Part shown: in pieces, positions 50,793 through 61,773 of the stretch
Numbering within the stretch: position 1 is the stretch's first letter
Layout of the letters: every line of letters starts with the position of its first letter
Assembly: GCF_030704535.1 (NCBI RefSeq)
Contig: NC_081812.1
Coordinates: 16,931,001-16,995,000 of the forward strand
From: Vitis vinifera
Taxonomy: Eukaryota; Streptophyta; Magnoliopsida; Vitales; Vitaceae
Length of the DNA stretch: 64,000 bases
Direction of reading: 5' to 3'
The notes under the pieces: model-generated
The model's input: the letters and a program-made list of their open reading frames with translations, nothing else
Told to the model about the DNA's origin: nothing
Database searches by the model: none
Position numbers and translations under genes: made by a program

Positions 50793-51249
50793 TAGGGGTC
50801 TCCAAAAAGCCCGCGGCCCGCTTTAGGCCCGGCCCGGCCCAAGCCCGACGGGCCCAAGCCCGGCCCGAGCCCGTTTATGGGCGGGCCGGGCCGCGGGCCT
50901 AAATTTAGGCCCGGCCCGGCCCGTAGGCTTGGCCCGTAGGCCCGCCCTTAGGCCCGCCTTTAATTTTTTTAAAAAAAATAATATACTATATTTTTATATA
51001 TATATAACTAATTCATTTAATAAGCACAAAAGAAATGTAGCTCAGTTGGTTAGAGCCTTGAAATTTAAGCTTGAGGGGAGGGGTTCGAATCCTCCCCTCT
51101 TCCTTCCTTTATTTAAAAGCCATTTTGGCTTATTTAAAAAAGCCCGCGGCCTGGCCCGTCGGCCCGGCCCGCCCAGCCCGCGGGTTCATAGGCCGGACCG
51201 CGGGCCTAGCATTTGAGCTCGGCCCGGCCCGGCCCGTTGGAGACCCTTA
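50793..51249. mobile_element. hAT-type miniature element (457 bp) with GC-rich arms
   Basis: Perfect 8-bp target duplication GTTGTAGC at 50785-50792 and 51250-51257. Inverted ends are TAGGGGTCTCCAA on the left and TAAGGGTCTCCAA on the right (12 of 13 match). 8-bp duplications and TA(G/A)GG ends are hAT features. Both arms are built from repeats of GCCCGGCCCG/GGGCCGGGCC (about 50805-50960 and 51140-51238) and are far more GC-rich than the flanks. The centre is AT-rich and then has a tRNA-like segment. There is no transposase, so any movement would depend on an autonomous hAT element elsewhere. Confidence 0.9.
51031..51100 (+). other. tRNA-like segment with intact pol III A and B boxes
   Basis: TAGCTCAGTTGG at 51038-51049 matches the A-box consensus TRGCNNAGYNGG exactly. 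GGTTCGAATCC at 51082-51092 matches the B box. The D stem GCTC/GAGC pairs perfectly. The anticodon stem is weak and the acceptor stem does not pair. The T arm is replaced by a 9-bp hairpin: GAGGGGAGG at 51073-51081 with CCTCCCCTC at 51091-51099. It looks like a tRNA relic or a pol III promoter module, not a working tRNA. It lies inside the hAT-type element. Confidence 0.75.
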
Positions 51250-51950
51250 GTTGTAGCATCAACATGAGACATACAATTTGATATTCTATATGTAGTCATT
51301 TTAGTTATATCATATTTAGCATTTTTCGTCAATATGGATGTTTTTGTCAAAAATATAACTTAAGTTGAAATTTACCTATCTCTTTCTTTCTTTTACAAAG
51401 TGGCATAATATACCACCCATCTCATTATCGTGCTTTATGGATTTAGCTCATAATATTACTTACGGCTTTGTAATATCTTAAGGGTTTGGCTTTCAAAATA
51501 ATTCAAAAGTCTTTTTAAAAAGTTTTACACATTGTATTATAATGTTACACCATATGAAATTTATGTTTATCCACACATCTCACACTTGAGATAACATATT
51601 AATTTATACCATATTTTTTATTCTCTCATCATTTTTATTAGTATAATCAAAACTATATTTTAAATTGTGAATGAGATTAAATTCTTTTTCAATTGAAACT
51701 AGCATTCTCTTTTATCCCAGGCTTTCACTTTAATATCTCACTATTGTATTATCTAAGATTAGACACCTTATATTGTCATATGCCCACTTGAACGTGCATT
51801 AAAGAGTTCAAACTTTGTCTTCAAGATTGCATGTCCCTTTCATGATGCATCTAAAAATCCTTGCAAGTAGTGTTTTATAATGTTTAACAATCTTGTATTT
51901 ATCCCTTTGATAACTATTAAATACAACATTGCCAAATGTTAGGGAGCTCT

Positions 51951-53185
51951 ATTGCTCAATTATTTTCTTTATTCTTATTGTTGAATATTTTGTATGTATA
52001 AAGTTGATTGGTTTTTCAAACTTTTAATGAGTTTATGATCAGACTATTTATTAGAAATTATTGTTTAATACTTAATATGTGATGATATCGGATAATTATG
52101 TTTAAATTATTAACCTTGAAATTTATTTTTCACGTAATAAAGTTGTTTCACAAATTTAATTAATTTTTTTAAAAATCATTAAATTGGCATATTAAAATTG
52201 AATCATGACAAAAAAAAAAAAAAAAACTATTTTTACTATTTCTAGAACAATGTCAATGTTGGAAGGACAAGAATCAAGCCACTTAGGGTTACAAGGAAAT
52301 TGAATTATAAAAAGTGAAATCCAACAGGGAAGAGAAGAGTCCTAATTCTTAAAAGAACAATGGAGAGGAGTTCAATGTGGACAACGGCGAAATGACCATC
52401 GAGGAAATCGAGCCACCGTCCAGTGTGAAAGGGAGTGAAGGCACGTGAGAGAGGGCAAGCGAGGCAACAACTCAAAACAACTGTGGCGCTCCAACGGCCA
52501 TACCGAAAAGGGTTAGCTCATTATGACACGGGTAGCCTCCGGCATAGGAAGTATCGACATTTTTCTCACTTATAAACAAGAACAAACCAAACGTGGCCTC
52601 CCCAGGCGATACTCTCTATGCTCCTTCACACTCTCATTTCTCCCTAATATAAAATCTTCTTCCTCCTTCTCTCTCTTCGCCCACCTCCTTTCTTTAGCTC
52701 TTCTCTTTCGGGATCTCAGCTGCTCTCCGGTAATTTCTCCAACAGTTGTCCGCCTCTTTCTGAGACCATCTTTGATTGTGATTTCTTGCATGTTGAATCT
52801 GTATTTTTGGCTTCTGATGATGATCGTTTGCTCGAACAGCTGAGGAAAAAGGAGGAAAAAAAAAAGGAAATTTAATTTTGAATCTCGTTTTTTTTTTTTT
52901 TTTCCTTGCCTTGAAGAAAAGCCTAAATGTTAGTGTTCGGCCGCGCCGACTGGTGGTTTCTGTTTTCTTAGGTTGTAAATAGTGAAAAATACGAGATTCC
53001 AAAGCTTTTTCAGTGCCTCTGTTTCCTGTATTTTCTAAGTATCCAAAGGAGGCATTGCTGTTTAAGCAATTTCGGGAATCGTTATTATCTTTTTATTATT
53101 ATTATTGTTTTTGGAGCTGTCTCTGGTGGGCAATTGTCTGAAATTCTGAAGATCTGTTTTGTGGCTCCAGTTGAGGATTTGGAGA
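51951..53185 (+). promoter_or_regulatory. Intergenic DNA, CAC3 promoter and 5' leader
   Basis: AT-rich spacer, then a CT-rich stretch (about 52600-52740) typical of a plant leader. A possible leader intron could run from a donor at about 52729 (CTCCG/GTAATT) to an acceptor at about 53170 (CTCCAG). No other gene. Confidence 0.4.
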
Positions 53186-56100
53186 ATGGCGTCTATATCT
53201 CATTCATCGGTTGCATTTTCTGGCACTTCGATGGCTTCGGATCTTCTCCGGAGCTCGAGCAATGGTGCCTCTGGGGTCCCGTTGAAAGCCTTAGGAAGAG
53301 CGCGATTTGGCACGAGGAGAAGGAATTTTACTGTCAGTGCAAAGATTGGGAAGGCGAAGAAGCATGATTATCCATGGCCGGCTGATCCAGATCCCAATGT
53401 TAAAGGAGGCGTCCTTACCCATCTCTCATATTTCAAGCCCTTGAAAGAGAAACCGAAGCAGGTTACTTTGGATTTTGAGAAACCCCTCCTGGATCTACAG
53501 AAGAAGATTGTAGATGTAAGTCCTTTCTTTTTTGTGGGAGTCTAAAATGATAAATCAATTGATAATGCATAATTGTGGCGTTCGGAGTTCCTAACATAAA
53601 ATTTTTCTTCTTTACAGGTACAAAGAATGGCAAACGAAACTGGTCTTGACTTCAGTGATCAGATTATCTCATTGGAGAATAAGTATCAACAGGTTTAATA
53701 AATATATGCATGCCTATACTTGACTCTGAATTATTGAATCTGAAACATTATTAAGAATCGTTCCTCCTCACTTTGGATTTTATAGTTTGGGGGTTAAGAA
53801 AATTAGTGAAGTAAATTGTAGGTTATGTGTTGATATTATTTATTTGACAATAAATTTATTTCATTATTTTACTTAGAGCAAACTTTGTTATGGATCATGT
53901 CAACTATCCCCTGGATGTACATTTCTAGTTTCATTGTATAGAATATGAAAGCTGCACCTGCAGGTCCTATTCTTACATACACAATTGATCATCCCGTCCT
54001 TGCATTTTTCCATGTCTTTTGCTTGAGTTCTTTGGCCTGAGCCTTATGTAAATTGACTATTAGTTAAAGCTAACATATGAAACACATCATCCTTCAAATG
54101 CCTGAATATTATTAAACATCCTATCCTAAACTCATCATGACTTCCCAATATTGTTTTCAGGCTCTCAAAGATCTATATACACATCTGACTCCTATACAGC
54201 GTGTGGGTATTGCACGGCACCCTAACAGGCCGACTTTTCTCGATCACGTGTTTAACATTACTGACAAGGTATGATGCCAACCAGCTGACTAGATTTTCAG
54301 GTTTTTCAGTGAATCTGCATTACAAGAAGATATCTAAATTCTGTGCTTATGGGCGCTAAAAGGAAATAATTTTAATATGTTCTTTCATATATCCCCATAT
54401 TTCCAGTTTGTGGAGCTTCATGGAGACCGAGCAGGGTATAATGATCCTGCTATTGTTACTGGTATTGGAACCATAGATGGTAGAAGGTACATGTTCATGG
54501 GCCATCAAAAGGGTAGAAACACAAAAGAGAATGTCCAACGTAACTTTGGGATGCCTACTCCTCATGGGTATGTTGTTAGGATGGAGAATTTGTTATTACT
54601 GATATGCACCTGAATATGATAAAGAAATCCTTATGCTATTGCGACATCTATGATCTCATTAGCTTTGGAAATGGATAGGCAGTTCCTTCTCATTGGCAGT
54701 GCTAACCCCAGAAGGAGAAATTTAGTATGTAATGCTAAACAATAATTTTTCTGTTGAAACAGTTATCGGAAGGCTCTACGGATGATGTACTATGCAGATC
54801 ACCATGGATTTCCTATCATTACTTTTATTGATACCCCAGGGGCATATGCAGACCTTAAATCTGAGGAACTAGGCCAAGTATGTGAATAATTGTAATCCTG
54901 GGCTTACATGATTTCTTTCAGTAGTACTTAACTGAACTGTTTGCATTACTTACATGCAGGGTGAAGCCATAGCCCACAATTTGAGGACCATGTTTGGTCT
55001 GAAGGTACCGATTGTTTCTATTGTTATTGGGGAAGGTGGCTCTGGTGGTGCTCTGGCCATAGGTTGTGCTAATAAATTGTTAATGCTCGAAAATGCAGTT
55101 TTCTATGTTGCCAGGTAATTTAAATTGGCTTTACCCCTCTAGATAGTGCAAATTGATTATGTGCCTGCTTGTCTTGTCTTGTTACAAGTGCTTATCGTAT
55201 GGGTCTCAAATAAGTGATACATCAATTCCTCAGCTTTAAAGATTACCATTCTCATAAACAACTTGGAAAGAAAAGTGACTTCTTAAGGTCATATCATATG
55301 TGTTTGAAATATTTCTGTTATTTTCAATCATTAGTTCAGGAATATGTAGAGTCATATGTTTAGTTTAATTAATTGTTTCCAGAGAAGCTTTAACCTGTGT
55401 TTCCCATCTGCTGCCACCATTTATATATATACATGATCCTAAAATTGTATTTCTTTTCATGCTGTGGCTTCAAGAAAATTTTCTTAATTTTCCTTTTCTG
55501 AAAAGTTGATCTATCAAAACATCACCTCATTAATTTCCAATCTTTTTGTTAATATGATCCTCCCAGTTTCTATTGGATATATGACAAGAGGTGAAGCTCA
55601 AGTTTTTTATCTACCAGAGCAAAGTATTGACTGGGGGGACAATGGTATGGTGGAAACTGCAAGACACACTAATGTTGATAGAGTTTTCTTAGGGAAATAA
55701 AAATCAGTGAAAGAAGCCAGAAATAGACCTACCACTAAAAGAAAATTTTAATGAAAATAGGCAGTTTAACCCAATTATGCCGACTGAAAAAGTTTTCACG
55801 TATAATTCCTTGTTCCCATCACAATATTGATTCTTGATGCTTAAAAAATAAACATTCCCATGGGAAGGTGTGATGTTTGTAGCTTGCATACATGACTCCA
55901 GACTGTGTGTGTAATAATAATACTGTATGCACAATCATTTGCAAAAAAACGTGGGACTCAATATCTGTTCAAGCATTACATGCTATTAGCATTGTTATCT
56001 GTCTTGTTTCTCATATTATTACACACACATGGCTTAAAATTGCTAACAAAGGAAGTTTTTGGTTTAAGCTAACAAAGAGCTAGATTTCTGTTTCCCATTG

Positions 56101-58379
56101 TTACTTAAAATTGCTATTTAGGGGCAAATGGCTTAATGAACACTATTTTGAGCCTTGACTCGAGTCATTTGATCCACTGTAGTGCTTGCCTTTGTTGTTA
56201 AGTCTATTTGACCCTTTAGGTAGCTCGATTATATATTTTCTTGCCTCTATTGTTCCAATCAATTGGGAAGTCTCTAGATGTAGGTTCTTTTTTATAAATA
56301 GCTATTGTATGCTACCTGTATATCTTTGCTGAATTATTTCCCTGTGAACCATTTTTATCAGCCTCTGCTATTGCTTCTCTTTTTTTCCTCTGATTTGATC
56401 CATTTTCAATTCTACAGCCCAGAAGCATGTGCAGCAATTTTGTGGAAGAGTGCAAAAGCTGCTCCAAAGGTTTATATTGACCTTTTCACTCTGGGCTTTT
56501 GTATCAGAGGAGATTTAATTGATATTAAACCATTGATACTCCCTTCTTTGCAGGCAGCTGAGAAGCTGAGGATAACTGCTGGAGAACTCTGCAGGCTTCA
56601 AGTTGCAGATGGGATCATCCCTGTAATATTCTTCTCCACTTGAACATTTTGCACACATTTCTTCTTTCTTACATCTCACCTTTCTCTCTATCCTATGTAT
56701 CTGGCATCCATGATAATGCACTTTCTCCAAACAATAAAAAGGTGATATGAGGGGAATTTGGCACATCCTACCATTGTGAAAGATAACATTTTTAGGCATT
56801 TCTACCAAGCTCCGGATTTTGAAGACAGTAATGAAGTTTTCAGTTGAAAATTTTGCTTCTCCCATGAACTTTTATCACTAGAACAAGGAGACTTGAAATA
56901 GATGAAACTTGTGTTCCATGCATGCCTTGTGGGTGCAGCATTTCACTAGAATTTTAGAGCATGGTGTCCCTTTTTTTCCACCATGGGATAATGGTGTTCT
57001 ATTTGCTTCTCCACATCCAACCTTTATGTTCATTTTTAGATGTCTTAATGGAGTTCACTCACCTGTAACAGGAGCCACTTGGGGGTGCACATGCAGATCC
57101 ATCTTGGAGCTCACAACAGATTAAAATTGCTATTGTTGAAGCAATGGATGTGAGTACAACTTGTGGCAGTTCATCCTCAAGAATCATATATTTCTATTGA
57201 AATCTTAACACAGATCTTTGGGTTTTTTAGGAACTCACAAAGATGGAAACACAAGAGCTACTAAAGCATCGCATGCTGAAATTCCGAAAAATTGGTGGGT
57301 TTCAGGAAGGTATCCCAGTTGATCCTGAAAGAAAAGTCAACATGAAGAAGAGAGAAGAACCCGTTGCAGACAAAACTCCAGATGTGGAACTGGAGGATGA
57401 GGTTGAAAAGCTGAAACAGCAAATTCTGAAAGCCAAGAAGTCATATACTGTGCTTCCAGAGTCAGGTCTGAATGAGATGATAGAAAAGCTGCAAAATGAG
57501 ATTGAGCATGAATATTCCGAGGCACTTCAAACCATGGGCTTGAAGGACAGATTTGTGATGCTGCGGGAGGAATTTGCAAAAGCAAGAACTTCACAGGATG
57601 AGCTCTTGCATCCAGCTTTAGCGGACAAGTTCACCAAGCTCAAGGATGAGTTCAACCAGAGGCTGTCAGAGGCTCCTAATTATCCAAGCCTGATGAATAA
57701 GCTTGATATGTTGAATGAAATAAGTAAAGCCAAGACTATCTCAGAGGGGAACAAGGCAACCACTTTGAAGCAGGAAATCAACAAGAGATTCAAAGAGGTT
57801 ATGGATCGCGCTGATCTAAAGGAGAAGATTGAGGCATTAAAAGCTGAAATTGAAAATTCTGAGATGTCTACGATTGGGGATTTAGATGATGAGCTGAAGG
57901 AGAAAATTGTGAGGGTGAAGAAAGAGATTGAGTTTGAAATGGCTGAGGTTCTCAAGTCCTTGGGTTTGGATGTTGCAGGTGTGGAATCAAAAGCAATGGA
58001 CCTCATTCAGGAGACTCCTGTCCCGGGATTCCAGTCGAAGATAGAGGAGTTGAATGAAGAAATTAACAAGGGAATTGAAGATGCGATCAGATCATCAGAT
58101 TTGAAGAGCAAGATTGAGTTGCTGAAGTTGGAGTTGGCAAAGGCAGGACAGACACCAGATTTGGAGTCAAAGGATAAGATTAGGGCTCTGGATCAAGAAA
58201 TCAGGCAAACCATTGCAGAGGCTATGAATTCCTCAGAGTTATTGGAGAAGTTTGAGAAGCTAAACGCTGAGATTTCTGAATCTGCAGAATCTTCTGGTGG
58301 ACTGAATGGAAGTTTGAGTAAAGAAAGCCCAAAAGAAAACAGTTTCGAGTATGCTGGGCCAGAACTAGAGCTCAACTAG
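53186..58379 (+). CDS. CAC3: Plastid acetyl-CoA carboxylase, carboxyltransferase subunit alpha
   Basis: Alpha subunit of the carboxyltransferase of the heteromeric plastid ACCase, which makes malonyl-CoA for fatty-acid synthesis; its partner beta subunit is plastid-encoded accD. Ten coding exons: 53186-53515, 53618-53692, 54161-54268, 54407-54567, 54763-54877, 54960-55114, 56418-56469, 56554-56622, 57072-57149 and 57231-58379, total 763 residues. Residues 1 to about 60 are rich in Ser/Ala/Arg and form a chloroplast transit peptide. The crotonase-fold transferase domain (about 95-385) includes [37 protein letters not shown] and the oxyanion-type [13 protein letters not shown]. The remaining 370 or so residues are a Lys/Glu-rich extension with heptad-like repeats ([14 protein letters not shown] and similar) absent from bacterial AccA but usual in plants. 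The ATG chosen opens [13 protein letters not shown]. Confidence 0.97.
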
Positions 58380-59641
58380 GGTGCAAACTGTAGCTTTGCT
58401 GATTGTGAGTTCATCTGTTCCTATCATTTGTCAACTTCTCCATTTCCATGATAGGAAAAAAACATGTATCTTTCTTTCTCCTGGGGATGGTTAGCTGTGT
58501 TTTAATTGAGGTGTAGAGTCTAGGAAACCAACTTCTGTTTTTTTTTTCTTTCTTAAAAAGAAAACCTCAGAATCTTGCTTGAAGTGGCCTACGTTTGACT
58601 CCTGTTGCTTAACCCATGTTGAAGACTTTAATAATCCAGAAGCCTCTAAGGTGGATTAGTGGGTAAAAAGGGTTTACACCTATTAGTCATAGTCATGAAT
58701 GAGTAGGTTAACATGTAAATTCAGTTGTGTTATGTGGAGACTCACTGGATTTTTTCTCTGTGGTTTGATGTTTGCAGTAAGTCTCCTTTTTATCTGTATG
58801 CTACCAGTGAGGCGGCTTAGAACCAGCTCCGTGGCGGTGGTTGATGAACCAGTTCACAGATCGATTTAAACTGCACCCACATCTTGGAATGGAACCTACC
58901 TCGACCTGTAGCCTTGTTAGTGCATTCAGCATGCATTGAGAGTCCCATCTCATTATGAGATCCAACAGTTTTTGTATTTACAGGAACATAGAGAGTGCCA
59001 TTATGGTACTGCTTTTTTTTTTTTCTTTTTTCTTTTTTTGAATTACTTTTGCCCCTTCATCCACTTCCTTTCCCCTCTTTCTGTTTATCAATAGAACTTT
59101 TTTTTTCTCAATTGATAGACTCTGGGAGCATTTGTATAGGCTTTGTGAATGCCAAGGAAAGCTGAATGGCATCCTTCCAAAAATCAGGATATCACAAGTC
59201 TGGTGAACCTTTCACATCATCTTTTGCTCGTCAATCTATTTCAGTTATTTTTATGGCCGCCTATTATCATTGTTTGTCCCCTGAACGTTGGAAAGAATGC
59301 AAGGTGCATCCTCATGAAACTTTTTAAAGGGGAAAAAAAAACCATCAATAAATTTTTTTTTTCTTTTTTTTTTTAATATTTTTTTTCTTACTTTTATTAT
59401 CTCAGAATTCAAAAATAAGAATATCAATTTTTATATGTTTTAATTTGCCTTTCCTTTATACCGGAATCAGATATGGGATAACAAAACTGTGAAAGCATGA
59501 AATTACGGTACACCTTTAAGAAAAGACAAGTATAAATTATAATAATATTGCTCAATAAACCACCAACACTAAATCAAACAACCAGCATAATTGGTACATC
59601 GTCATTCACTTGAACAATGAAGCAAAAACAGACACAGCGTT
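58380..59641. other. Convergent 3' regions of CAC3 (+) and DET2 (-)
   Basis: 3' UTRs and spacer with several T runs (59010-59040, 59345-59390). No additional gene supported. Confidence 0.5.
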
Positions 59642-60415
59642 TCAATAGAGGAAGGGAATAACAGCTTTTCTCCCCTTGGGATAATCCTCCCCAAACTTTT
59701 CCAAATACCACTTGTGGTTGGCACGTGCCCTTGGCACCAAATTGGCACATGTGTACAGAAGAAACCCTAAACCCACCCAAGACCACGTCATCACCGCCCA
59801 TCCCAACCACTCCACCACCTCCCCGAAATAGTTGGCACAGCTCACTAACTCGAACCACCCTCCTCTCGGCACCTTGTACCCTCCGCCCTGGCTTTTCAGA
59901 CCCACCAACGCCAAATCCGATCTTACATTCACCAACATCCCATCCAGGAAGATTACCAGTCCCACCCAGAACCGCCACCAGAACCACCCATCGTCCTCGT
60001 AATTAGCATAATGAGACACCCATCTGGCTTGCAAGTAGGCGTTCAGGAGGTTGAATCCAAAGGCCATGAGCGCCACGCTGACCGGGAACCCATTCCGTTT
60101 AGCGGCAGTGGAGTTGCGGAGGTGAAGAGGGTAGATGAGAGTACGATGGATGTAGTGGAAGAGGTAGATGGAAATGAGGATTAGGGATCTGGGATTGGAG
60201 GAACGATCACCCAAGGGGTAGATGAGGAGCGTCAACCACACAGTAGGAGATTCCATGAGGAACCATGCCAAGGATGGCGGCACAGTGGGACCCCACCCCG
60301 ATCGGTGGTGCTTGCCATAGGGGGCTTGGAGGAAACGAAGGGAGATGAATGTGGGTGGGGCGATGAGGTAGAGGGCGATGAGAGAGTTGTGGAACAGGGT
60401 TCGGTCCCAATCCAT
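59642..60415 (-). CDS. DET2: Steroid 5-alpha-reductase DET2 (brassinosteroid synthesis)
   Basis: NADPH-dependent ER membrane enzyme that reduces the delta-4,5 double bond of campestenone-type precursors, an early step towards brassinosteroids. Single uninterrupted frame of 257 residues. The start is the ATG at 60415 (MDWDRTLFHN); the frame is open nine codons further up but begins there with TTG. Signature blocks are RFLQAPYGKHHRSGWGP, WFLMESPTVWLTLL, FHYIHRTLIYPL, NAYLQARWVSHYA, DGWFWWRFWVG, VPRGGWFELVSCANYFGE, VEWLGWAVMTWSW and the C-terminal GRKAVIPFLY, all conserved in plant DET2. Several hydrophobic segments fit the integral-membrane fold. Its tail-to-tail position next to CAC3 is the same as in Arabidopsis (At2g38040-At2g38050). 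Confidence 0.97.
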   Translation of the reverse strand: MDWDRTLFHNSLIALYLIAPPTFISLRFLQAPYGKHHRSGWGPTVPPSLAWFLMESPTVWLTLLIYPLGDRSSNPRSLILISIYLFHYIHRTLIYPLHLRNSTAAKRNGFPVSVALMAFGFNLLNAYLQARWVSHYANYEDDGWFWWRFWVGLVIFLDGMLVNVRSDLALVGLKSQGGGYKVPRGGWFELVSCANYFGEVVEWLGWAVMTWSWVGLGFLLYTCANLVPRARANHKWYLEKFGEDYPKGRKAVIPFLY

Positions 60416-60476
60416 GGAATCCACATTCAACAGCTTCCACAATGAAGAAAAAGGGGCCTTATTCCTTGGTTCCGAC

Positions 60477-60482
60477 TTTATA
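60477..60482 (-). promoter_or_regulatory. Probable TATA box of DET2
   Basis: On the minus strand CCATATAAAG lies about 62 bp upstream of the DET2 ATG. This also favours the ATG at 60415 over any start further up. Confidence 0.5.
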
Positions 60483-60487
60483 TGGAA

Positions 60488-61011
60488 ACACTTCTTTCTA
60501 TTAGACAGACAAGTAGTCCCATATCCTAATTAAAACAGCATTCCTTGGTCAGAAAATTTCCTGTCTATGACCTATCTTTCCAACTATTTGGACGTCTAAT
60601 TACCGGAAGAAATCCAAAATTCACTCACCCAGATTCACATTCCATTTCTGCGTTGGAAATTTGTTGGGCAACAATTGAGATTTGCAAAGAAATTAAAACA
60701 AATTTAGACATTGCAAGTTTTAAATAAAAAAATTAAAGGACACACTGAAATTATTTTTTATCTTTTTGATAAATATTTTCAAATATCATAAAAATAGATT
60801 AATAACATTTTAGGTTTTATTTTACAAAACATCATAGTACAGTTTTCAAAAACCATTTTTTATAACTATTTTAAAAAACAGTTTCCATTTCTAAATTCGA
60901 GCACTTCTAATACTCCGATTCAATCAAAAACCAACAATGTTATAGAATTGCATAATTAGTTATAAGATGTTTATCCTTTGGGATGGGAAGAGAATTCACA
61001 GAGGAAGCTTC
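60488..61011. other. DET2 upstream region and spacer
   Basis: AT-rich, no gene seen. The small frame at 60545-60727 has no family features. Confidence 0.4.
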
Positions 61012-61773
61012 TTATGCCAACGGCTGCTCTTCAGATTTCAAGGAAACTAGTCCGCTTCTGTGAGGAATGAAGTACTGTTGAGCCTTGATTTTCATATTGA
61101 ATTTCCTCAGTACTCTTCTCTTCATATCATATAAATAGAACCCAAAACCTGTGCCCTTAGAAAGACGGAGCTTGAACACTATCACTTCACCATTTCTCAA
61201 ACAACCAACTGCAACCAGCCTCCTAAGATCTGGCAAATCATTTTGATACTCCCTTGGGAATGAAGAATCCATCAAAGGCGGATACTTTACTGACTCTAAC
61301 AATACTATGTTTCTTCAGCCAAACTTGCCCATGAAAATCCTTCAGAATCCAGACGTCAATTTCCTTGAAGGGGATGGTATGCACAAAGGAAAGACACCCA
61401 TCCATCACTATCAAAGCATAGTTCCCCTTACAGATTTTCTTTTCACAGTCTGGGAGACGGGTTCTGATGAATCTTTCATCACTAACATCCATAGAAATGA
61501 TGAATTCACAGGAACTAACATACCGATGCAAGACCTGCCCATTTACCGACACTGGATCACTCCAAGAAAAATCAATAGTATAGGGCCGATCATACACTTG
61601 GAATGGTCTAGGAATCCGTTTCCATTCACCATCGGAACAGCCTAAGTCGAATATCTCAAACCCAAAGGTAGCATTGTAGACGTGCACCACTTTATACTGA
61701 TTAGCGGTAGGGTCATATCCAAGGGCTGAACCACAAGCTTCATGTGGGCAATAAGAAGGGCATCGAGGGAGAG
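61012..61773 (-). pseudogene. F-box-associated (FBA) domain protein, broken 3' part
   Basis: On the minus strand the frame opens with LPRCPSYCPHEACGSALGYD, PTANQYKVVHVYNA and FEIFDLGCSDGEWKRIPRP, and continues through VNGQVLHRY, ISMDVSDERF, VMDGCLSFVH and DVWILKDFHGQVWLKKHSI. These are the beta-propeller-like blocks of plant F-box proteins (FBA/kelch-like C-terminal region). At about 61295-61310 the frame shifts by one base; the rest (SVKYPPLMDSSFPREYQNDL to SEEQPLA, stop 61012-61014) is in another frame. The 5' part with the F-box is missing here and is interrupted at 61774 by LTR-like DNA. Pseudogene by truncation plus frameshift. Confidence 0.75.

Larger units (their letters stand above)
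48400..51950 (+). repeat. Degenerate array of long related units (gene-free tract)
   Basis: No gene in this tract. The same phrases recur in the same order with heavy divergence: ATTTTGAACATTTTCATTAAAA-like, TTTTAATTTAGAGG-like, ACTTGTTTGTTTTTCTTTTA-like, TGTCACATGTTGCTTC-like and ACATGTCTTAGAGGCTTGAC-like. Examples of the last phrase are near 49165, 49525, 49815, 50355 and 50615. A larger unit is also visible: 48897-49128 matches 49982-50185, an offset of about 1.08 kb. The hAT-type element at 50793-51249 interrupts the tract. The nature of the original unit is unknown. Confidence 0.55.

Noticed and set aside
51031-51100. Functional tRNA gene
   Set aside because: The acceptor stem does not pair and the T arm is abnormal, so only a tRNA-like relic or promoter module is claimed.
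50929-51216. 95-codon frame across the GC-rich element
   Set aside because: An artefact of GC-rich repeats and the tRNA-like core; no protein features.
57337-57594. Minus-strand frames within the CAC3 last exon
   Set aside because: Antisense shadows of the Lys/Glu-rich extension.
60416-60442. DET2 start at 60442
   Set aside because: The codon there is TTG; the first in-frame ATG is at 60415 and fits family length.
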